Shown: positions 51,296 through 60,140, counted from the stretch's first letter. The stretch: DNA of 64,000 nt from OLB7 sp966250335 (GCA_966250335.1 CBINGZ010000004.1:145963-209962); one strand, 5' to 3'. A program made the numbers and translations. The notes: generated by a model not told the origin, from the letters alone.

Positions 51296-53086
51296 ATGCA
51301 CTTCATACATTCTTTCCCACGCCTCTTACGGCTTCGCTTCGCGACATATCGGCTTGCTGCGCTGGTCCTCTTCCAGACGCTTCTCCTGACGGCGGCGGCC
51401 GGCGCGCAGAGCTTCGTGATCTCGGTATCGCCCGACAGCCGGCAGCCGAAGAAGCTGACGGCCGAATTCACGGTCACGGCAAAGGCGGTCGACGGCTTCA
51501 AGGGGACGATCTTCCTGAAGGCGTACGCGCCGACGCTCAAGACCGCCACGGTCACGCTCGACAGGGATGTCCTGAACTACCCCTACTCCGGGGGCGCCAC
51601 GGTGACCGTGTCGTTGTCCGGTGTCTACAACGGCGATCTTCCGATCGTGATCGAGGGGCGGAACGCCTCCCTCTTCTCGGCCGACACCGTGACGTTCATA
51701 GCGCGGGAGCATCCGGAATGGCGTCTGTTCGACACGCTCAACTCCGAGCTGCCGAAGTCCCCCATCGTCGGCTTCGAGGTCGACGCCGATAATGCGATAT
51801 GGCTTGCGACATCCGACAAGGGTGTGTCGCGGTTCGATGGAACCACCTGGACCCACTATCCGAGTTCGGGGTGGGAGGGGATCAGCGACACTTTTACAAC
51901 TATCGGAGGGTCATCCGCCGAAGCATCCTTCCTTGGAAACTACGCGCAGGGAGTCGCCGTGGACAGCAGCGGAGGTGTATGGCTGCTGAGCTCGGCGGGA
52001 ATCGCCCGGCTGTACAAGGGAGAATGGATACGGTATTCCGTTCAGTCGATCATGGAGCAGTCGGGTCAGATCCCGGCCTCATTCTCTCTCTACCCTGCTC
52101 TGCCGCTGATGGCGATCGATCGGAACGATAACATCTGGATCGTTTCCAACTTCGCTGCCGACGTCCCTGCTCTTATCACGACAACTCCGGCGCTCATCAA
52201 GTTCGACGGCAAGAACTTCACGTCGGTCCGGCTGGACCTGCCTTCCTCCTCCGAGGTGAATACGACACTGGCGACCGTTGCCGTAAGCCCGGACGGCACC
52301 CCCTGGACGAGCGGACTGCGCCAGGGAGAAGTGTGGAAGTACGAGAATTCGTACTGGACCTATTCCAGGGAGAAGGAGATCATGGATGGAACGTCGATGC
52401 CTCTGCAGCTCCAGTTCGATTATGCGGGCAACCTCTGGATCTCCGGCCCCTATGGTCTGGTCAAGAGGCGCGGCGAGGAACGGACTCTCTACATGTCGGA
52501 GGCCGATTACATCTTCCCGGGTAATGGAGTCACTACGATCGGCTTCGACAGGCGGGGATATATCTGGACGGGGAACGGCACGCTCGAAAAGTTCCAGGGT
52601 GTGGGGGGGCTCGGCGTCTCCCGCGGCGCGAACTCCATCACCAGGAAGTTCTACAACATGAAGAACTCGGGACTGCCGGAGGAGCAGATCTATTCGATCA
52701 AGGTCGGCTCCGATCTCTTCGCCTGGATTCTCACGGTCAACCGTGGCATCGCTCTTCTGGACGGCAGCGGCATCCGGGCCGAGATCGAGGCGATCTCCTC
52801 GGTCGAGCGGAGCGCCGCGGCCTCGGTCGGAACCGTCGCGACCGTGGCTCCCAACCCGATCGTCGATGCGGGAACGATCGAGCTTTCCCTCTCCAGGCAG
52901 GCGCATGTGCGGCTGACCCTGATGGACAGTCGTGGAGAGGAGGTGATGACCCTGACCGATGAAACGATCGAAGCCGGAACGCGCCTGGTTCCGCTCGATG
53001 CCGATGGGCTCGCCGCCGGGGCGTACTTCATCCGGCTCCAGTGCGGCGATCGGACGGAGACCCATCCGGTCTCGATCGTCAGATAA
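51296..53086 (+). CDS. Reg_prop-like beta-propeller protein with T9SS sorting domain
   Basis: 596 residues from the ATG at 51296, favoured by AGGTG eight bases upstream and by the signal peptide ('LAALVLFQTLLLTAAAGAQS'); the frame is open from an ATG at 51254. The body has propeller blades of the two-component-regulator-propeller kind ('VDADNAIWLATSDKGVSRFD', 'VDSSGGVWLLSSAGIARLYK', 'FDYAGNLWISGPYGLVKRRG', 'FDRRGYIWTGNGTLEKFQG'). The sorting domain begins 'ATVAPNPIVDAG' and ends 'TETHPVSIVR'. Free Reg_prop propellers without a kinase are common as T9SS cargo. It is the last gene of the module B sigma transcript. Confidence 0.87.
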   Translation: MHFIHSFPRLLRLRFATYRLAALVLFQTLLLTAAAGAQSFVISVSPDSRQPKKLTAEFTVTAKAVDGFKGTIFLKAYAPTLKTATVTLDRDVLNYPYSGGATVTVSLSGVYNGDLPIVIEGRNASLFSADTVTFIAREHPEWRLFDTLNSELPKSPIVGFEVDADNAIWLATSDKGVSRFDGTTWTHYPSSGWEGISDTFTTIGGSSAEASFLGNYAQGVAVDSSGGVWLLSSAGIARLYKGEWIRYSVQSIMEQSGQIPASFSLYPALPLMAIDRNDNIWIVSNFAADVPALITTTPALIKFDGKNFTSVRLDLPSSSEVNTTLATVAVSPDGTPWTSGLRQGEVWKYENSYWTYSREKEIMDGTSMPLQLQFDYAGNLWISGPYGLVKRRGEERTLYMSEADYIFPGNGVTTIGFDRRGYIWTGNGTLEKFQGVGGLGVSRGANSITRKFYNMKNSGLPEEQIYSIKVGSDLFAWILTVNRGIALLDGSGIRAEIEAISSVERSAAASVGTVATVAPNPIVDAGTIELSLSRQAHVRLTLMDSRGEEVMTLTDETIEAGTRLVPLDADGLAAGAYFIRLQCGDRTETHPVSIVR

Positions 53087-53604
53087 ACCGTCCCGGATAG
53101 AGGCCCGCAGTCCGACGGGCGCTATCTTCGTGGATGCCCGTTCCCGACCGACGGGTATCGACCTGGGGAGGGGATGCTCGAAGTTCGGCGGGTGAGATCG
53201 CGGGGGCGATACGGAGTTGATCCGTGTCGTCCCCGCGATTGCCGTTTATGCGGCCCCAGACCTGTAGAAAGGCTCGCGAAGGCGTCGTTTCTGCCCCGAT
53301 TTCGCCGGTTCCTATCGCTGTTATTGCTGTGGATAGATTGTGGAATCCGAAGGTAGGGAAGGGGGTTATATTCCCCGCCGTTATTACGACCCGGGGCGTC
53401 TCTCCCCTTCCGCCGGAGGGAAGCGGGCCGCATGCCGGGGGCGGGCTCTAAGACGTAAGGTGTGAACGAACAGGGGCAGCGACGGGGAAATCCCGGGCGA
53501 AGCCCGACGTCTTACTCTTTACGTGTTATGGCTCGCCGCCGGATCGTCCGGGGTCGTATCCGGCCCACGCTCATAGCATTTACAACCGCAGGAGAGATCA
53601 TACC
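53087..53604 (+). promoter_or_regulatory. Long leader region of nrdJ with structured segment
   Basis: 518 bp without a gene. GCCCG/CGGGC just after the cargo stop (about 53103-53120) may terminate the previous operon. Near nrdJ, TAAGACGT (53449-53456) pairs perfectly with ACGTCTTA (53507-53514) and encloses a GGGC-GAA-GCCC hairpin (53495-53505) and a GGGG-AAA-TCCC hairpin (53484-53494). ACGTAA (53453-53458) can instead pair with TTACGT (53519-53524), which excludes the first stem. NrdJ genes are often behind cobalamin riboswitches, but I see no B12 box. AGGAG lies just before the nrdJ start. Confidence 0.4.
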
Positions 53605-56600
53605 ATGAAGATCACGCGTCGCTTCACGAAGGCAGGTCGCAGCGTCTACGATCAGTTCGACTACACCTACAGATCGTCGGTTCTTCGGAACACCGACGGC
53701 TCGGTCGTCTTCGAGATGCATGATATAGAGGTGCCGAAGGCCTGGTCGCAGGTCGCCACCGATATCCTCGCCCAGAAGTACTTCCGCAAGGCGGGGGTGC
53801 CGCAGGTCGACCGCGAGGGGAACCCGGTCCTGAACGAGCGCGGCGAGCAGATCCTCGGTTCCGAGCGGAGCGTCCGTCAGGTGGCCCACCGGCTCGCCGG
53901 CTGCTGGACCTACTGGGGGAAGACGCATGGATATTTCTCCAGCGATGACGATTCCCAGGCGTTCTACGATGAGATCGCCTATATGCTCCTGGCGCAGATG
54001 GTCGCCCCGAACTCTCCGCAGTGGTTCAACACCGGACTGAACTACGCCTACGGTATCACCGGCCCGTCGCAGGGACACTACTACGTCGACCCGGTCACCG
54101 GCAAGATGACCCGTTCGAGCGACGCGTATACCCATCCGCAGCCCCACGCGTGCGCACGGGGCAACACCCGGCTCTTCACCGACATGGGGGTCCTCCGGAT
54201 CGACGAGATCGTGGCGCGTGAGATGACGGGTCTCCGTGTCTTCGACGGCGAGCGCTTCGTGGAGGTGCTGGCGGTGAAGAACAACGGCGTTCGCCCGGTC
54301 TACCGCGCCACGCTGAGAAACGGCAACTATATCGAGTTCACCGACGATCACCAGGTCTGGGCGTCCGACAGGAGGCTGAAGGATGGCGGAGAGTATGAGT
54401 GGAAGGAACTGAAGACGATTCTGGGAGAGAAGGTCCAGCAGGTCGCGCTTCATACGGCGCCGGTCGCCGCGAAGAGCGCCGGCCTGGTCTCGATGCTGGA
54501 AGCCGCCGGGGTCCTCGCTCCGGATGCCGATCTCCATGAGGCGGAAGCTGTCGCGCCGAACGACGGCGGCGATGTCGACGAAGAGGCCGAGGCGAAGGCT
54601 GCTCTCGCGGGCTGGGTGGTCGGCGACGGGTACTACGGCAAGTACAACCATAACCGGAAGACGACGATGTTCGGCGTCATCACCGTCAACGACGACGAGT
54701 ATGCGCATGTGACCGGACTCTTCGACCGGATCTTCGGGGGCTACAGGACGACGGTGAAGCCGAACATCGGAGCCCATTACCGGATCGTCAGGTTCGACTC
54801 GCTCCGCGTCGACGGGGTGGTCGCCGAGTATGATCTTGAGACGACCTCGCTGACGGCGGCCGTTCCGGAGCGGATCTTCACAGGGTCGAAGCGGGAGAAG
54901 GCCGCCTTCCTCCGTTCCCTCTTCCAGGCCGACGGCTGCGTCCGGGTGCGGACCGAAGATGGGCGCAACGGGGGGGATGTCGTCCTCAGCACGATCTCCG
55001 AGGAGCTCGCCCACGGCGTCCAGATTCTTCTGCTGAGCCTCGGGATCTATTCGAACGTTTCGCTTGGACACGACTCGCGGACGAACCGGAAGCCACTCTT
55101 CCAGGTCAGCGTCTCGTATGCGTCGGAGCGGGCGAAGTTCGAACGGGAGATCGGCTTCATTTCAAGCGACAAGATCGCGAAGCTTCGCCGTCTCAACTCC
55201 ACCGTCTCCGGAAAGATGAAGGGAGAACTCTCGGAGGAGACGGTGGTCTCGATCGAGTATGTCGGTGAGGAGGAGGTCTTCGACATTCAGACGGAGAGTG
55301 CCCGGTTCGCCGCCAACGGTGTCGTCGTCCACAACTGCTTCATCCAGTCGGTCAACGACGATCTGGTCAACGAAGGGGGGATCTTCGACCTGATGACCCG
55401 CGAGGCCCGCATCTTCAAGTACGGCTCCGGCACCGGTTCCAACTTCTCCTCGATCCGCGCCGAAGGGGAGCCTCTCTCGGGCGGCGGCGTCTCCTCGGGA
55501 CTCATGTCGTTCCTCAAGGTCGCCGACCGGGCGGCGGGGGCGGTCAAGTCGGGAGGGACCACGCGCCGCGCGGCCAAGATGGTGATCCTGAACGTCGATC
55601 ATCCCGATATCGAGACCTTCATCGACTGGAAGACGGTCGAGGAGCAGAAGGTGGCGTCGCTCGTCGCCGGTTCCAAGGTCTGTCATCTCTTCCTGAACGA
55701 GATCATGGAGGTGGCGGCCGCCGAGGGGACCGACTACAGCAACCCCGCGTCGAACCTTCATGCGATGATCCAGGGGGCGCTGAACCGCGGCGTTCCGATG
55801 AACTATATCGTCCGCGTCCTGACGCTGGTGGAGCAGGGGGAGACGAGCCTCGACTTCGCGACCTACAACACCCATTACGAGGGGAACGCCTACATCACCG
55901 TCTCCGGCCAGAACTCCAACAACTCCGTGCGGGTCACCAACGAGTTCATGGATGCGGTGGCGAACGACAGCGACTGGGCGCTGATCCGTCGCACGGACGG
56001 GGCGAAGGTGCGGTCGGTGCGCGCCCGCGACCTCTGGAAGAGGATCAACTTCGCCGCCTGGAGCTGCGCCGATCCGGGACTTCAGTTCCACACGACGATC
56101 AACGAGTGGCACACCTGCCCGCGCGACGGCGAGATCCACGCCAGCAACCCGTGCAGCGAGTATATGTTCCTGGACGATACGGCGTGCAATCTGGCGAGCG
56201 TCAACCTGGCCTGCTTCTACGACGCCGAACGACGCGTCTTCGACACCGAGGCGTATCAGCACGTCTGCCGGATGTGGACCATCGTCCTGGAGATCTCCGT
56301 GCTGATGGCGCAGTTCCCTTCCAAGGTGATCGCGCAGAAGAGCTTCGACTACCGCACGCTCGGCCTCGGCTACGCCAACCTGGGAACGGTGCTGATGACG
56401 GCCGGCATCCCGTACGATTCCGATATGGGACGCGCCTGGAGCGGCGCGCTGACGGCGATCATGACCGGCGAGTCGTACGCGGTCTCCGCCGAGATGGCCG
56501 CCGAGCTCGGGGCGTTCCCCGGCTACAAGCGGAACGCCAAGAATATGCTCCGCGTGATCCGGAACCATCGTCGCGCGGCCTACAATGCCGCCCCGGCGGA

Positions 56601-58344
56601 GTACGAGGATCTGACGATCACGCCGGTCGGCATCGACTCCCGTCTCTGTCCCCCCACGCTGCTGGAAGCGGCCCGCGACTGCTGGGACCGCGCGCTGCAG
56701 CTCGGTGAGCAGCACGGCTACAGGAACGCCCAGACCACGGTGATCGCCCCGACCGGCACGATCTCCCTTGTGATGGATTGCGATACGACAGGGATCGAGC
56801 CCGATTTCGCGATCGTCAAGTTCAAGAAGCTGGCCGGCGGCGGGTACTTCAAGATCGTCAACCAGTCGGTCCCCAAGGCGCTCCGCGCGCTCGGGTACTC
56901 GGAGGCGGAGATCCTGGAGATCGAACATTACATCAAGGGACACGGCGCGCTCAACGGCTGCCCGCATATCAACCGTGCGGCTCTTCGCGCTCTCGGCTTC
57001 AACGACGAGAAGCTCCAGGCGATCGAGAAGCAGCTCGACGCGGTCTTCGATGTGAAGTTCGCCTTCAACAAGTGGACGCTCGGTGAGGAGTTCCTGATCG
57101 GACTCGGCATCACCCCCGATGAACTCGAAGATCCGATGCTCAACGTGCTGGGACGTCTCGGCTTCACCGACGAGCAGATCGAGGAGGCCAACAGGTTCAT
57201 CTGCGGCACGATGACGATCGAGGGGGCTCCCGGTCTGAAGGCGGAGCACCTGCCGGTGTTCGACTGCGCCAACAAGTGCGGAAAGCTTGGAAAGCGATAT
57301 ATCCAGTACATGGGACATGTGAAGATGATGGCCGCGGCGCAGCCCTTCATCTCCGGCGCGATCTCCAAGACGATCAACATGCCGAACCATGCGACCCTGG
57401 AGGAGGTGGCGCACGTCTACCACGAGTCGTGGAAGCTGATGCTGAAGGCGATCGCCCTCTACCGCGACGGCAGCAAGCTCTCGCAGCCGCTGAACGCCAC
57501 GAGCGATTCCGATCTGGTCGAGGAGGTCACGCTCCGCGACGTCGAGGTGAACGTCGGGGCGATGGCCGGGGACGAGCAGGAGTGGAATGAGGATGTCGCT
57601 CCGGTGGAGATCCACGAGCGGATCGTCGAGAAGGTCTATCACCGCGCCGAGCGCCGTCGTCTGCCGAAGCGCCGCCACGGGTTCGTCCGCGAGGCGACGG
57701 TCGGCGGACACAAGGTCTTCCTCAGGACGGGAGAGTATGAGGATGGGACGCTGGGTGAGATCTTCATCGACATGTACAAGGAGGGAGCGAGCTTCAAGGG
57801 GCTCCTCAACTGCTTCGCCGTGCTCGCCTCCAAGGCGCTTCAGTACGGCATGCCGCTGGAGAAGATCGTCGACACCTTCACCTTCACCAGGTTCGAGCCC
57901 GCCGGTCCGGTCTACGGTCATGAGGCGATCAAGAACGCGACCTCGATCATCGACTACGTCTTCCGCGCCATCGGCTACGAATACCTGGGCCGCGAGGACT
58001 TCATCCATGTGAAGGCGGTCGACGAGGCCCACGCCGTGGAGGCCAAGGGCTCCGACTTCGGCGGGAACGGGGGCGGCAACGGCAACGGCACTGGGAACGG
58101 CGCCCGGCACCTTTCGCCGGGGCAGGCGCTCTACCGTCGGCAGCAGTCGCCGGAAGGGAAGGCGATCGACACCAGCACCGCTCCCCCGGTCAGGCCGCTG
58201 GTCGACAGCCAGAAGAAGATGCAGACCGCCAAGGCGCAGGGCTATACGGGGGAACAGTGCGGCAACTGCGGCTCCATGCGCGTCAAGCAGAACGGGGCGT
58301 GCCATGTCTGCGAGGATTGCGGCACCACGAGCGGCTGCTCGTAA
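53605..58344 (+). CDS. nrdJ: Class II (B12-dependent) ribonucleotide reductase with intein
   Basis: 1579 residues, 395 of them intein (183-577), leaving a ~1184-residue enzyme, normal for this family. It makes deoxyribonucleotides from ribonucleotides using adenosylcobalamin. Active-site landmarks: the redox Cys578 in 'CFIQSV' just after the intein, the thiyl-radical Cys in 'NPCSEY' and its partner 11 residues on in 'ACNLASVNL', and the finger-loop region 'APTGTISLVMDCDTTGIEPD'. The C-terminal tail has an Asn/Gly-rich linker (about 1488-1502) and a zinc-ribbon-like 'CGNCGSM'/'CHVCEDCG'. The start has AGGAGAGATC just upstream. No nrdA/B or nrdD is in the window. A terminator follows at 58370. 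Confidence 0.96.
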   Translation: MKITRRFTKAGRSVYDQFDYTYRSSVLRNTDGSVVFEMHDIEVPKAWSQVATDILAQKYFRKAGVPQVDREGNPVLNERGEQILGSERSVRQVAHRLAGCWTYWGKTHGYFSSDDDSQAFYDEIAYMLLAQMVAPNSPQWFNTGLNYAYGITGPSQGHYYVDPVTGKMTRSSDAYTHPQPHACARGNTRLFTDMGVLRIDEIVAREMTGLRVFDGERFVEVLAVKNNGVRPVYRATLRNGNYIEFTDDHQVWASDRRLKDGGEYEWKELKTILGEKVQQVALHTAPVAAKSAGLVSMLEAAGVLAPDADLHEAEAVAPNDGGDVDEEAEAKAALAGWVVGDGYYGKYNHNRKTTMFGVITVNDDEYAHVTGLFDRIFGGYRTTVKPNIGAHYRIVRFDSLRVDGVVAEYDLETTSLTAAVPERIFTGSKREKAAFLRSLFQADGCVRVRTEDGRNGGDVVLSTISEELAHGVQILLLSLGIYSNVSLGHDSRTNRKPLFQVSVSYASERAKFEREIGFISSDKIAKLRRLNSTVSGKMKGELSEETVVSIEYVGEEEVFDIQTESARFAANGVVVHNCFIQSVNDDLVNEGGIFDLMTREARIFKYGSGTGSNFSSIRAEGEPLSGGGVSSGLMSFLKVADRAAGAVKSGGTTRRAAKMVILNVDHPDIETFIDWKTVEEQKVASLVAGSKVCHLFLNEIMEVAAAEGTDYSNPASNLHAMIQGALNRGVPMNYIVRVLTLVEQGETSLDFATYNTHYEGNAYITVSGQNSNNSVRVTNEFMDAVANDSDWALIRRTDGAKVRSVRARDLWKRINFAAWSCADPGLQFHTTINEWHTCPRDGEIHASNPCSEYMFLDDTACNLASVNLACFYDAERRVFDTEAYQHVCRMWTIVLEISVLMAQFPSKVIAQKSFDYRTLGLGYANLGTVLMTAGIPYDSDMGRAWSGALTAIMTGESYAVSAEMAAELGAFPGYKRNAKNMLRVIRNHRRAAYNAAPAEYEDLTITPVGIDSRLCPPTLLEAARDCWDRALQLGEQHGYRNAQTTVIAPTGTISLVMDCDTTGIEPDFAIVKFKKLAGGGYFKIVNQSVPKALRALGYSEAEILEIEHYIKGHGALNGCPHINRAALRALGFNDEKLQAIEKQLDAVFDVKFAFNKWTLGEEFLIGLGITPDELEDPMLNVLGRLGFTDEQIEEANRFICGTMTIEGAPGLKAEHLPVFDCANKCGKLGKRYIQYMGHVKMMAAAQPFISGAISKTINMPNHATLEEVAHVYHESWKLMLKAIALYRDGSKLSQPLNATSDSDLVEEVTLRDVEVNVGAMAGDEQEWNEDVAPVEIHERIVEKVYHRAERRRLPKRRHGFVREATVGGHKVFLRTGEYEDGTLGEIFIDMYKEGASFKGLLNCFAVLASKALQYGMPLEKIVDTFTFTRFEPAGPVYGHEAIKNATSIIDYVFRAIGYEYLGREDFIHVKAVDEAHAVEAKGSDFGGNGGGNGNGTGNGARHLSPGQALYRRQQSPEGKAIDTSTAPPVRPLVDSQKKMQTAKAQGYTGEQCGNCGSMRVKQNGACHVCEDCGTTSGCS
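54151..55335 (+). mobile_element. Intein with LAGLIDADG homing endonuclease inside NrdJ
   Basis: 395 residues spliced out between 'PHA' and 'CFIQS'. It starts at Cys183 ('CARGNTRLFTDMGVLRIDEI') and ends with His576-Asn577 before the +1 Cys578; the N3-like block 'DDHQVW' and 'GVVVHN' end block are present, so splicing chemistry looks intact. Two LAGLIDADG motifs, 'LAGWVVGDG' (334-342) and 'FLRSLFQADG' (435-444), indicate a DOD-type homing endonuclease in the middle. The first motif keeps D341 and the second D443, so it may be active. Insertion at the active-site Cys makes loss by imprecise deletion lethal. Confidence 0.95.
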
Positions 58345-58369
58345 GCGTTCGCCGTAGCGAGGTAATCAT

Positions 58370-58405
58370 GGGGGCCGGTCGTCACGATCGGCCTCCGTCG
58401 TTTCC
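58370..58405 (+). terminator. Terminator of nrdJ
   Basis: A 12 bp stem with two G-T pairs (58370-58381 with 58385-58396, loop TCA) begins 26 bp after the nrdJ stop and is followed by GTCGTTTCC. The remaining 58406-58519 holds no other feature. Confidence 0.6.
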
Positions 58406-58519
58406 GGAGTGGATCCTTCCGGCTCTTTCCAGCGTGGTCTCCCTTCGATATCTTGTAGCGATTCCTTCTGCATATCAAGGGCCGTGGGGTCTCCCATGCG
58501 TCCGTAACAACGATTCCCC

Positions 58520-60088
58520 ATGAACAACTCTCCCGATCTTGCCGCGGCCGGAGTAGTGCCGACCGACCTCACCGATCCGTTCGATCGTCTGCAGCAAAAG
58601 CTGATCCCTCTGTGGAAATCGATCCAGTCGTTCAACCAGGATGAACAGACGATCGTGGTGATCCCCTCCTTCTCCGTCGATCTTCCGCTGCACGGCAGCG
58701 AGATGCAGGCGTATGAGGAGCGGCTGCTGTTTCTCCTCTTCCTGCTCCGTCAGCCGCGCGCCAGGGTGGTGTACGTGACGTCGCAGGCGATCAATCCGAA
58801 CGTGATAGATTATTATCTGGGGCTCCTCCCCGGCGTGATCGCCAGCCACGCGCGGAACCGTCTCTTCCTTGTCTCGCCGCACGATCCGTCGCCCGGCTCG
58901 CTCACACGGAAGCTTCTTGCCCGTCCCCGTCTGATCGAAAAGATCAGGTCGCTGGTGATCGATCCCGACCGCGCGCACCTTGTGCCGTTCAGCACCACGG
59001 TCGACGAGCGCGAACTGGCGCTGCGGCTCGGGATTCCGATGTACGGCGCCGATCCCAAGTTCTTCAACCTGGGGACCAAGAGCGGCTGCCGGAAGATCTT
59101 CTTCGAGGAGGGAGTCTCGCACCCGATCGGCTACGAGAACCTGAAGTCGCTCGACGACCTGACCGACGCCATCATGGAGATGCGCCGCAGGAAGCCGACC
59201 ATGAAGCAGGTGATCGTCAAGCAGAACGACGGTGTCTCCGGCTACGGCAACGCCGTGGTCGATCTCGCGGGGGTGGGGATGGGGGAGGAGATGCGGGAGG
59301 ACGTGGGAAAGGCGATACGCGCGATGAGCTTCGACTCTCCCGATCTGACCTACGACAAGTATATCGTGGGATTCACGGCGCAGGGAGGGGTTGTTGAAGA
59401 AAGAATCAGCGGCGAGGAGTTCCGCAGCCCGAGCGTTCAGCTTCGTGTGACCCCGCTCGGCAAGGTGGAGCTTCTCTCCACGCACGACCAGTTGCTCGGC
59501 GGTCCCAGCGGGCAGAGCTACCTCGGCTGCATCTTCCCGGCCGATCCCAGCTATGCCGTGACGATAAGTCGTGAGGCGATGAAAGTGGGGGTCCGTCTTG
59601 CGAAGGAGGGAGTGCTCGGCCGCTTCGCGCTCGACTTCGTGACGGTTCGCTCGGAAGGGGGGGAGTGGGAGGCATACGCGATCGAGCTGAACCTGCGGAA
59701 GGGAGGAACGACCCATCCCTTCCTGACGCTTCAGTTCCTCACCGACGGCGCGTACGACTCGGAGACCGGGATCTTCACGGCGCCGAGCGGGCGGCGGAAA
59801 TACTTCGTGGCGAGCGATCATATCGAGTCGCATGCGTACCGGGCATTTACCTCGGACGATCTTTTCGATATCGTCTCACGACACAAACTCCACTTCGACC
59901 AGGCGCGGCAGACCGGGCTCGTCTGTCACATGATGACGGCACTGCCGGAGTGCGGCCGCATGGGGTTCACCGCCGTCGGAGACTCGCCGGAGGAAGCCTC
60001 CGCCATCTATCACCGTGCGATAGAGGTGCTGAACGAGGAGGCGAAGCTGGCGCTGGAACCGACCTGCGGGATGCCGGAGATGAATTGA
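58520..60088 (+). CDS. PGM1-type ATP-grasp peptide ligase
   Basis: 522 residues, no signal peptide. The N-terminal half ('DPFDRLQQKLIPLW', 'QTIVVIPSFSVD', 'RLLFLLFLLRQPRARVVYVT') and 'GSKSGCRKIF'-type start of the ligase domain ('NLGTKSGCRKIFFEEGVSHP') match the peptide ligase PGM1-related family. ATP-grasp features are 'QVIVKQNDGVSGYGNAV' (nucleotide-binding strand and Gly-rich loop), 'SYLGCIFPAD' and the metal-binding 'AIELNLRKGGTTHPF'. PGM1 joins peptides to a guanidino amino acid in pheganomycin synthesis. The substrates here are unknown, and no other biosynthetic gene is adjacent. It is probably monocistronic, between the nrdJ terminator and the one at 60105. Confidence 0.82.
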   Translation: MNNSPDLAAAGVVPTDLTDPFDRLQQKLIPLWKSIQSFNQDEQTIVVIPSFSVDLPLHGSEMQAYEERLLFLLFLLRQPRARVVYVTSQAINPNVIDYYLGLLPGVIASHARNRLFLVSPHDPSPGSLTRKLLARPRLIEKIRSLVIDPDRAHLVPFSTTVDERELALRLGIPMYGADPKFFNLGTKSGCRKIFFEEGVSHPIGYENLKSLDDLTDAIMEMRRRKPTMKQVIVKQNDGVSGYGNAVVDLAGVGMGEEMREDVGKAIRAMSFDSPDLTYDKYIVGFTAQGGVVEERISGEEFRSPSVQLRVTPLGKVELLSTHDQLLGGPSGQSYLGCIFPADPSYAVTISREAMKVGVRLAKEGVLGRFALDFVTVRSEGGEWEAYAIELNLRKGGTTHPFLTLQFLTDGAYDSETGIFTAPSGRRKYFVASDHIESHAYRAFTSDDLFDIVSRHKLHFDQARQTGLVCHMMTALPECGRMGFTAVGDSPEEASAIYHRAIEVLNEEAKLALEPTCGMPEMN

Positions 60089-60106
60089 GTCGCGATATAT
60101 CGCGAC
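60089..60106. repeat. Perfect 18 bp palindrome after the ligase gene
   Basis: GTCGCGATATATCGCGAC directly follows the stop codon. It may be part of the termination structure or a protein-binding site; TCGCGATA-type words recur elsewhere in the window. Confidence 0.5.
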
Positions 60107-60140
60107 GGGGGGCGGCCTGTGGGGCGCCTCCCGTTGTTTA
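60105..60140 (+). terminator. Terminator of the ATP-grasp ligase gene
   Basis: A 10 bp stem with one G-T pair (60105-60114 with 60125-60134) is followed by TGTTTA. It reaches the stop codon of the convergent DUF2630 gene, so it probably serves both. Confidence 0.75.

Noticed and set aside
53087..53604. Cobalamin riboswitch upstream of nrdJ
   Set aside because: No B12-box or the conserved core could be found by eye, so only a generic structured leader is reported.
55162..58305. 1047-residue open frame opposite nrdJ
   Set aside because: It is Arg/His/Val-rich with no domain; the plus strand encodes clear NrdJ motifs. It is a GC-driven antisense shadow.
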